From a virus: a stretch of 64,000 nucleotides of DNA. The stretch covers positions 29,202 through 93,201 of IMG/VR virus record IMGVR_UViG_3300042891_001130, one strand, 5' to 3'. The notes under the pieces are model-generated. The model searched no databases. It was given only the letters and a program-made list of their open reading frames with translations, and had not been told where the DNA came from. This document shows positions 8,926 to 20,900 of this stretch, piece after piece (the stretch's first letter is position 1; each line of letters opens with the position of its first letter). Made by a program: the position numbers and the translations under genes.

Positions 8926-11900
8926 TTAATTTGAATTTCCGTAATACCATTTATCAGGAATTTCTGTAGAATGTCGCCTTATGAACTTAGATTGAATTGA
9001 CTCGGATTCCATCAACGATGTTGATGTATTCCAATAATTTCCTATTTTTTGTTCTATTTCAACTTTAGTTCTTAAAGTAAAATCTTCAACATGAATATTT
9101 AATTCAAAATTACCAGTTGATTCATTAAATTTAACAGTAAATTCTGGATCAAGTGTTCTTAAACTTGTAGACGTAGAATCGTATGCTAAATTGTAATCAT
9201 GTACTTTAGACGCAGTTTTTCTCAACAGTCTACCACCAAATTTAACAGAAATCTGATCGTTAAGGTACTGCTCTAAACCATTTGTTGTACTTAATATAAT
9301 ACCATCTCCACCAGACTGATACATAGTTCCGGTGTTAATAACAAATGAACTTGAACTAATAGCAATCGTGTACGTTCCATTAGAATTTGTAACAGTATTA
9401 ACAACATATGTTCCAGTGGCTTCAGATGTTATATGATACTGTTTCTTAATGGTATCAGTATAAGGAATAAATTGTTGAGGGCTTTGATCAAAGACTTTTG
9501 TTCCAACATCGGATATTTCTGCAGGAGAAGTACCCATAGTACCCCTTCTAAGTCCGCTTAGTACATTACTATCTTTAGAGAAAAATTCAATTCTTTCGCT
9601 ATCGACGAATATAACTCCCGGAATATTTCTGTGGAAATTAGGAGGTATTAAACTTGAAGAATCTGTTACATGAATTTCAGTATCAGTTAACTTTAATTCT
9701 TTAGTTAATCTTGTACCGTAAAAATTAGATAATCTAGAATATGTGGTTCTATTAAAAATGTCATTAAATATTTTATATCCATAAACTAAATTAGATCGTA
9801 ATGTTGTCGAAACATATGAAATAGTAATTTCGTCATCAGATTGAATACTAATAGAATTGTTTAGTGAAACTGTTCTAAAATCATCCAAAATAGTAAAATC
9901 ATTGTTAGCAATCAAATATTGTTTATTCAATGCTACCCAAACATATCTACTATCAGATACCGGCAATCCTAAAGTAAATTTTAGACCAGCATCGCCTTTA
10001 AATCTTTCCGTCCTCAACATCATTCCATCATAATCAGCAAATGATATAACTTTAACTGAACTAGAAGGTTGAATTGGAGTTGTAAAAATTATAGTGTTAT
10101 TATTAATTACATAATCAAAATTAACTAATGATTCAATTGCTAAAATTGCGCCGTTAGATGCTATTCCAGATGATATTGTCACTGTACCAGTAACACTATT
10201 AATAGAATAATCAAAACCAGGAGCAAGCAATCGACCGTTTAAATAGACTTTAATATTTGAATTAGTATATGTTCCCGGAGGACGGCTTGTATTGTCAATA
10301 TTGAAAGTTGTTGTCGATCCATCCAATTTATAGTAATTAACATCAGGAGGATTTAAACGCTTTCTGCCTTTAACTAAAGTAGTCGAATCTGGTTCATATA
10401 CTTCAACAAATACTTGAGCACTTAACGGCTCAGTTGTTCCTAATAAATTTGTGACCAAAATACTAGAAGTAGGTGCTGCAATACTAAATTGTTCTTCAAA
10501 TATTTGACTAAATTTTCCAAAATTAGATTTTAAAAACCAAGCCTGGATTGTTCGTTTACTGTCTGCAATATTAGTTACCCTAACTGCCGCCCTCTTATTT
10601 TTTGGTCCCGCAGGTATTAGTTCGTAATTGCTAGAATTAACTTCACGACCGTCTATTGTCACATATACACTTCTTATATCATCAATAAACGCAGAACTAA
10701 TCAATGTCGCAGTACTCTGTCCATATTCAGTTAATAACGTAACCGAGTCTGCAACATATTCTCCGCCAATAGTTAATAAATTGTAACCTACTTTACCGTT
10801 AACATCTTGAGGCGCAATATACAATTCATCATTCATAACGTAAAATTGAGAAGAGGTTGTAAAGAAATACTCATCAACAACTCCACTGCTAGGAGGTTCA
10901 TATATTCTATCTAACATCTTTCCTTCGAAATTTACAGTTATATAAATTGATTCTTCTAAAGGTACTCCCAATTTAAACGATGATATAGCGTTTGCACTAA
11001 TAGGGACTATACCGGACATTGCAATCGGCGACGATTTATTTTCTTGAGTAAACACATTGATAGAAACAGATTCATATGTATTACCTTTAACATGCTCTTC
11101 CGGTGATTGACCAATATTTTGAGATATTAATCCACTACCGTCAATAACTAAATCACCAGGATTAATGCCAAGGGCTCCTACAAAATTTCCAGAACCGTTC
11201 CACGACCCTGCACTTATTTCAGTATCTAATTCATCAAAACTAAAGTTATCTTTCCAAAATTCTACAATTGGATATCCATACAAATCAACTTTTATTTTGT
11301 TTGTTACATTTGAATTTAGATTAAAAATTTCAACATTATATGTGTTATTTGAAGTAGTTGAAACATTATAATAACTTCCATACAATAGATCGTTTACATA
11401 TATGGTAACCGTAGAAACACTGTTAAATAAAACATTTGTGTCATAGGCCACTGTTGAAGTATTAGATACTAAATTTTCAAAAGAATAAATGTTGTAAAGA
11501 GAATTTACATTAACTTCATTAAATACCGCCGGAACAGTTACCTTTGCAGTTACACCTAAAGTTTTTACTGTTGATGTTGTCAATAATGTAATAGCGTGTG
11601 TTCCGGTTCCTACAGCAGTAAATCTATCTGTTCCAGAATTAGTAACAATATATTTTCCGTCAAATCCTAAAATAGTTCCGTCGTCAACTCCGGATATTTC
11701 TATAATAGAACCACTAGTTATTTTTCCATTAAAATCTTCGGTAGTAAAAAATACTATATTTCCTTGAGTAGTTAAGGAATCAGATATAATTCGTTTTAAT
11801 CTGTATTCAGAATTTGCAATAGAAACTGTTTTAGTAGAAGTATTAACAGCAGATACTACTGCATCACTTCTTATATGAGATGTAGAAGTATTTGTTAATA

Positions 11901-14900
11901 AAATTTTCTGACCAATACTTACACCTTCAACAGAATCTAGATAAAGAACTGTTCCAGAATAATTTATATTTTTAACTAATTTAGCCGAAGTATAATAGTT
12001 AACTAAATTTGACCACGCTGAATCGTTATCAAAATAACCGTAATTCCATGGTAACGAATAACCAAAATTTAACCCTTGAATTACTGTATTTTTATATTCT
12101 GCTCCCGACATCAATAGCGGGATTTCTTTACCTACCATATCGTCCGTTGGTTGATAAAATTTGTTAATTCTATCAACAGCATGATAAATTGATATATTTT
12201 TCTCGTAGGTAATTTTAAATTTTTGTCCTAATTTTGGAATATAATTTAAAAATACAAACTCACAATATTGACTTGTATAATTATTAATATTTTCTGTAAA
12301 ATATTCAATTGTATAATCAGTTGAAAAAATAATTTTACTATCCAATAAAGGAACAATTTTTGATTTATTCGGTTGCGCTAACCATGTTAATCTAAATCTA
12401 TTATTTCCAGTACACTCAAAAGTTTCAGTAATTCTAGAACTATCTATTTCTTCATTAACTCCAGTTCTATCAAATTTAATGCCTAATATATTTTTTCTAA
12501 TATAATCATTGCCTAATTCTACCGAAACCTTTGCAGGTTTTACAACATTTGGGCCGCCACCGACTATAGTAACAGTAGGTGGTCGAACATATCCGCTTCC
12601 AGGATTTGAAACTAAAACTTTAAATACTCCGCCATTTCGAATATATGCTTCTGCAGTTGCTCCACTGCCTGTATCACCGAGTGCAGGAGTTATAACTACC
12701 GTAGGATTCTGTGTGTATCCTTCTCCGTTGTCAGCAACTAAGACATTCTTAACATAATATTTGTAATTGTCAGCCCACCATTTCCAAGGATACTCAGTAA
12801 TCTCACTACTTGTCAATCCAACTAATTCATAACTGTTTGAAACAGTATTAAAATATGCAGGCAAATCAAAATCTGTAGATACACTATTTGAAGTTTCATT
12901 TGTTAATGAGTATTTTGATGTGTAAGATCTAATTTTTGTTCTATATGGTTTTACTTCTCTAATATAATCTTCGAAATAGTTTTCGTTGTCTAACCTATAA
13001 ACTGATTTTTGATCTAATTCGCCAACTTGATTGTTAACAGAAATAAAACTAGTTTTAAATACCCAATCTAAAAGTTTTTGTTCAGTAAATGCATATCGAA
13101 CTGCTTTAAAGAAGAATAAATTCCAATTTATTTTTAGATTACCTACAAAAATATCGTCTTTTAGGGCATATAAAATATGATTTAATTCTTGATCAGGAAT
13201 TTGATCATATAAAGTTTCTTCCAATGTAGCAGCGTCATAGGAATAATTAGATTCTTTAAAATTCCAAATTTCATCAGAAATTTGAATTGTTCCATTTTGG
13301 CTATAGACAATTTTATATTGTAGGGCAAAATCTCCTATTTGATCACTATCTAATTTTTCTAGAATTATGTATCGACCATCACCTACATTATTGATTTTTA
13401 CATAATCACCCGTGACAGTAGAAGACGCTATCGGCAATTCTGTTGGATCTTTTAATACTACTGCGTAGTCTTTATAACCATTGTAATTTTCGTCTACCCA
13501 ATCTACATAATTCCAATACAACGGAGTATTATAAGATTGTGTCTGAATTCTTGTCCAATTTTTAAATTCATAATTGAAAAGATGTTTAGTCCACCTGTTT
13601 CCGTATTCTGAATTTGTTCGAACAATCGTCGTGTGCCCTCTTATAATAATTTTTTCTGAACTATCTAAATTTCCTAGATAATTTTTTCCAGGGTTAGAAA
13701 TTATTACATTAATAACTCTTCCACTTCCGTCAATTTCAGATAATAGTTCGGCACCTTCTCCAGAACTAGAAAGTATTTCAATTTTTGGAGGAATGCTATA
13801 CCCAAAACCAGGATTTATAATTTCAACACTAACTACTTTTCCATTATATGTACTATAGATTAGTTCTGCTTGTGAGAATTTAGAAATATCAATTTGATCT
13901 AATTCTTCTAAATCATCAACAATAAAATCATACTCTCTAGATAAAATATCTGGTATTTCTTCTTTCTTATTTAGGTTAGTAAAATCATAAAACCCAGTAA
14001 TTTTATTTTTTATTAGTACAGAATTAGTAAACTCAACAAGATTTCTTAACGCCAATAATCTATCTTTAAACATTGATTGACGAGGTCTTATTTCTATGCC
14101 ATACCTATTTCTTACTGATAAATTTAAATCAGGAACTGTTTGACCTAAATCATCGTGACCTAATAAACTATCAAATAACTTTTTAGTTAACGTGGTAGTT
14201 GGGACACTGTCTTTATTTCCTTCTTCTAATAGCAACCATTCTGTATGTTTAGGAATATTATTATTAATTTCATCAAATGAAATGTTTGAATTAATTCTAT
14301 CGCCGACTAAAATTGGTTGAACATTCGCAAACGAAATAGCATTTTGAGACAATATCGATGCAAATCTTATTCCATTTGCAGCAGGATCTAAAATCAAATT
14401 AGCAACTTGTATAGCACTGATTCTTCTATTACGAGAATTAGGTACAGTAACTTTATTTTTTACCCAGAAATAATAAACATTCTCAAAAGAATTAGTAACA
14501 TTGTTGAACACCTGTTTAACAGACATTACTGAATTATCTGGATATTTTGGTTGTCCGCTAATTCCTTTTGTTAATCCTTCATTAGTATCTGCTTGCGCAG
14601 CCCATTCTGACGGCAATAAATCGGATTTAACCCATTCGTAAATATCTATACTTGATCCAGGAAAAATTTTACCCCAATTATTTTTTCTAAATATTTCATC
14701 GCCCTGTTCATACCATAGATATTTAACAGTACTTAGATCCCACCATAAATCACCTATATGGTCATCAATCCAACTAGAATTTGAATCTACAGAATTTAAT
14801 GCAGTTCCTATCGAATACATTGCAGGATCAAACGTAGATTTGTATTTTAACTCTTGTTCTGCTAATCCTATAATTTTTCCTTTTACAGGATCAAAAATAT

Positions 14901-17900
14901 CTAGATACTCAATTATTTCTTCTTTAAAAGAATCTATTAATTTAATACTTTTGATTTTTTGAGAATCTACTAGATTTGGTTGATTTCTTAAAACTTTCCA
15001 ACTGTTGATTGAAGTATCTAATTTGTCAAATTTAAAGAACGTAGAATCGTCTAGAGAAGTAGCATTTTTAATCCACGGTGCGCCTACAAGAATAAAATCA
15101 TTTAGAGAAGACACAGAAAAACCAAATCTACTTCCTTCTAAAATTGAAGAATCGCTTAATTCTTCAGATTGAATAAAATATCCATCTAAGTTGTTGAAAA
15201 CATAAACAGTTCCAGAATCGTCAACAGGTGAAATAAATTCTGTGCTTCCTTTATCAAATGTTGTTTTTCCTACATTTGAATTTTCATCAAATACATAAGT
15301 TGATGATCTATTTCTTCCAAGAGCGCCTACTGTTAAAATATCTTCATTCTTGTTTAGAGAAATACTTACTCCAAATTTTAAATCTGTAGTAAACGATGGA
15401 TTTTCTATAATTTGATTTAAGACGTAAGTTCCAGTAGATGTTAAATTTGTAGCAGAATAAACTGCAATATTTCCAAATGTACCATCACTATTTTTTATGT
15501 CAGGAGACGAAATTAATAAGAATTTTCCTGACGATGAAACAAAAATATCAGAACCAAATGTTCGATTTTCTTCAAACGGAGAATATATAACTTGCTTTGA
15601 AACTAAATTTTTATTAAAAATTTCCACCAACCCTGTTTTACTACCGGTTGTAAATCCAGGTGCCGAAACTGCAATAAAATTTCCATTATCGCTTCCGGAT
15701 ATTTTTTCACCCCACTTACTGTATTGAGTAAGTATTACGGAAGAAGTTAAAGATATACCAGCGGTATGTTGAACTAAACTTATTGCGTTAGAATCAGTAG
15801 AAGTAGTTAAATGATATGCAAACACAAATCCAGTTGATGTATTGTTAACTCCATCGCCAGGTGCTCCAATTAATACTGTCGTAGCAGTTGATTTGTTAAC
15901 TTTATCAACATATATTGTATTTCCGAATCTTAAATAATTTGCTTTAGCAGATGTGTTAGAGTAAGAGCCTGGAGCAAGCAATATTGCTACAGTTTCTTCC
16001 TCTTCTACTGTAGATTTTTCTCTACTAATTTTTACTAATCCTTCAGAAATAAATCCCTTAGAACTTCCCGTGCCCGTACTAAAAGAAATTGTTCCAGTGT
16101 TGTTAGTAATAATATTAGATGCTTTAGGTGCTCCAGCAAAAATTAATTCTTTACCATCATCATAATTTAATGTATATCCAAATTCAGAATTTGTCGATGT
16201 ACTGCAATAAATTTTGTTGTTTGAATTTAAAATGTATTCGAACAACTTATCTAATATATTCTGTTTTTGGTTGTAAACCCATATTCTTCCAACACTATTA
16301 GCACTACCGCTGTTCCAAGATGGAGAAGAAACTAAAACAACTTGAGAATTGTCTCTAGCATAAATTGAATACCCTAATTCTTGTCCAAAAGGATTACCCA
16401 AAGAATTAAAATAGGTTCCTGTACTATAATTTTTAACTTTTTCATAGACAGACCACTTTTGATCAACTTTATCTACCCAAATTTTTTCTCCGTTTTCAAA
16501 TTTATATAATTCTTTAAACTCTGAAACTTTTAAAAAATCTTCAAATCTAACTGATTGAAATTTAAAAATACTACCTAGTTCAACAAGATCGTCGTCTACA
16601 ATCGAAGATAGAGTAGAATCAACTGTAAATTGATTTAATTTTGGTACTGCTTTAACATTATAGATACCGTTTACTTGATCATTAAAATTAACAACGGAAA
16701 CAATATCTCCAATTTTTAAATCATGAAATAGATCACAAGAAAATGTGATATCAATTCCAGGTGAACTTACAAACACTCCTGTAATTTTTGCTGTTTGTTT
16801 AGAATACCTGTAAACGTCCCAATTTCCATTGTCTAAAAATCCTATCCATATTGTATCTTTTTCATTTAATAAATTGTTGTTTGCAATATCAAGAATACTG
16901 TTAGTGTTGTATGCTGTTACATTTACATCATCGGGTCTAACATAACCTGCTGAAGGAAATTGAAATAAACTTTCGTCTTGCACTTCATTTTTACTAATCT
17001 TAAATACGTCATTTATTTCAAAATTTGTAGGCTTAATTAAAATATCTTCTGATAGAATATAATTAATTAAGTTATTTTTTTCTGCAGGAACTTCATTGCT
17101 AAACTTAACAATATAAGGATTTTCTAAAGAATTTCCTTCATTTAATTTAAATTCTACTTCTTGGAATGTTTCGTATCCACCATAATGACCGACTCTAAAT
17201 GCCCACTCTTCAGTAAAATTAATACTTCCTTTTCTAGCATAAGATCCAACTTTTACAATTTTATCTAATGCGTTTTTGGTTCCTTTTTCTTTAATGTAAC
17301 CTTGATAAAATTTATACTGAGTTGTTGGGTTAGTAAAAATGTTATTTAAATAAGGTCTCTCAGAGTAACCTATTAGGTGTTGCGCTAATTGTTGTTGAGA
17401 GATATCAAAATTATCAATATCTAAACTGTAAAAATCTTCAAACTGATTAATCTTATAAGAAAAATTAGGCAATAAATCTGGAGAAGGTTGTTCTCTTAAT
17501 TTCGACCATTCATTAAAATTAAAAAATTCACTTCCCACAATTTTAATGTTTGATTGATAATAAACTCCATTATACCTAACAATTGAACCCGGCAAGTAGG
17601 AAACAAATGGTTTCCAATCGCCAACAAAAACTTCATCATAAACAAATCCCGGACTAAAGAAATCACCGTTCCAATTTGCTGTTCTAAATCCAGAAATTTT
17701 TAATCTTCTTTGTCTGTAGCCGGTGTCTAAATCATAAATTATATCATTGAATAATGTCCTATTATCAAAAATCATTGCATGTTCTTTTTGTACAGTATTC
17801 AATAATGCAAAAAACAATCCTTCTTCAGTGTTAACAGTTTCGATGACACAAATACCATCATCTCTAGATAACTTAATATTTTCTTTTGGAAAACTTTTTC

Positions 17901-20900
17901 CATCTGCTTTTAATAAGTTATATTCATAAGAATTATAATTGATATCATCAACTATAGAATTCTTATTTCCAAATTTTAAAGATTTTGCAAAAGGACTAAT
18001 TGTTATGAGATTATTATTACTCCAATTTTGAGTTGTCCAAAATAAAAATTCTTTCGCGGAAAATTTCCAATCTAATATCTCAGTTAGGTCATTATCATAC
18101 TGATCAAATATAAAACCATTTGATTCTAACCAACGACTGTAACCTAAAATAACATTATAAACTTCTTGAATTGTAGAATACATTGTTCCATACGGAATAC
18201 GAACAGACCTTGATTCAAATAAAGATGGGACTAAAACAGTAACTCCGCCTTTTACTGGTAATTTTGATATTGGTTGGAATAATGTAGGATCAAAATTTGA
18301 AGAAGCATTATGACCAACTTTTACTCTATAGTATGAATTATTGTATCTAACCAGTTGACCTGATTTATAATACCTAGTGGTATTAACGTTGGCTGTAGTT
18401 GTATCAGAAAAAGTTACACTAGAATTTGCATTACCAGTAATGCTAGACCATTCAGTAAACGGTTCTGCAATCCCTCCGACCGTAACTGATTTTGAATTTC
18501 CAGATATAATAGCAGGAAAAATTTCAAAATATGGATTTGATTTATCGTATCCTTTAATTAAAAATTTTCCATTGTATTTTTGAATTACAATACCAGAAAT
18601 TCTAAATGATTGAATTGTATTACTTTTATTTAAAATAAGGTCATAATTTTCAGGAGGTAAAATGGCGCCCTGTGACATAGAAGAAACATCAACAGTGTCC
18701 ATAATCAATTGAATTTTGTTTTTACTTGTAAATCCTCCCAATTTATGAAATAGATTAAAGTCTAAGAAAGACAAATCATTTTTTAAAGTGTTTAAATAAT
18801 TGAGATTTTTCAATCTACCATATTCTATAATTAAATTTCCAAATCCAGAACTTTGGTTATTTTCATTATCTAAAATTAACTTATTTGGGTTCAAATATAA
18901 ATCATCATTGTATAAAATTTGATTTAATTCATTAATAGTTGTCCTACTAACATCAAACAATTTAGAAGTATATGAACAAGGATCAAGTAAGGCCGCTACA
19001 ATGTTTAATGCAAAAGGCCAAAGACTGCTTCTTCTCCATGCAACTTCTGCAGGACTGAAATCTCCAAATTTCCAATCTTGTTGTTTTTCAAATATAGAAG
19101 ATTCTGATACTAAAAATGTATCAGGAGATTTTAAATTTCCAAATTCATCTACCGGTATAATAGATAACAATCCAGATCTTGCATAATTTAAGTTATATCT
19201 ATTTTCTCCTCGAATGTATCCATTACTCAAGTCTGTCCAAAGCAATACATTTGAAGATGTATACGGTGCTAATCCGTAAGTAGTTGTCCACCAGTTTGGT
19301 CTTTCATTAAAACCCAACATTTCCCACGGTGTTAAATGAGGCTTATCTGTATCATAAAAATACTGGTATATTCCTCGCCATGAACCGCTTACATTTTTTG
19401 AAAATAAAGTATCAACAGTTGTTGAATAGTTAAATGTAAAAGGATTTGTTTCATCAAAGGTTGTATTTGACGAAAAATTAACATTAAATTGATTTGTCCA
19501 ATTTATAAATTCTTTTATTAAAATATTATTAGAGTCGTCGATTGTATATCTGTTGATTCTGAAAGCACCAGAAATGACAGAATTCATATCAAACAATTTA
19601 GAATTGTAACTTACTTTGATATTGTTATAAATTCTTTTTTCAAATTCTAAAATAATTTGATCCCTGTAATCACCATATGCCTTTGTTAAACTTCCATCGT
19701 GTCCAAGTATCATCGTCACTGGACCTTGTACATAAGAAGTATCTTCGACTATTGCAGGTTTAAATTTTGGATACAACCCCAATTTGCTAGGAGTCGGTGG
19801 CACAAAAGATCCTGTGGTGTCGTTATAAAAATAAATTTTAATTTTATCTCCAGTAGATAAATTTGATAATATTTCTACTGTCGAGTCTAACGAATTTATT
19901 TGATAATCTTGACCGTTAATTAGTAAACTATCATTTACATACACAGAAAGTGCATTAAAACTTAACTTTGTATTGTCAAAATTATCTCTAATAGGGTAAA
20001 TTTTATTAACTACGATACCAACCGTAAATTCAGTAACAATTTTGTCTTCACCATAAGGTACCATATCGGACCTGTAAAATAAAGAATCTATATTGTTGTT
20101 TCTGTTAATATACTTCAGTGCAATATCTAATGCTTCTGCAGGAGAAAACTGACTTTCAATCTTTCCTAATGTGTCAAACAAATTTAATTTATATTGGTTA
20201 TATAAGTACCCAACAAATCTTAAGGAATCTAAAACATTATGATCTTTTTTTGCTAAAAATAATTTTGAATATACTAGCGGAGTAGAATTAATTATAAGCC
20301 TTGTACCAAATTTTGAATAATTGCTTAAATCTCTTAAATTGCTTTTTCCCGGAAATTGTCCTTGAAAATTTGTAATTTTTGGTATCATCGATCCTACATG
20401 ATCTGATAATTCACTTAATGTAAAACTAGAAATTGGACCATTTAATGGATTGTTAGTTAAGTTTAAAACAGGTTCATAAAATCCGTTGTTGTTTGGAGAA
20501 TTATTAGAAAATATATTAAAATAAATGGCATCATTTTCTTTTAGCGGCTGTGAAAATGTGACCGTTGCTGTTTGATTAAAAGAAACTGTAGATTGAACAA
20601 TATTATTGTTAACATAAGAAATTACTTGAGTAGATGTATCAAAAGGATAATCTAATGATTTTAATTCTATTGTTGTTGTATTTGTTTGAACCGTTTGATT
20701 TTCAACAATTGGAATTTTATATCCTTCCGCCGAAGACCAAACATTAACTAAAAAGTTACCTAATTTTAAATATCCTAATGCAAGACTTTTTTGAGAAGTT
20801 ACGTTATCAATAGTAACATTTATTGTATCAGTAGTGAAATAGTTTTTAAAAAGATAGTTTCCTATTCCCGAATTATTATTCTTTAAAGGAAATCCTAAAA

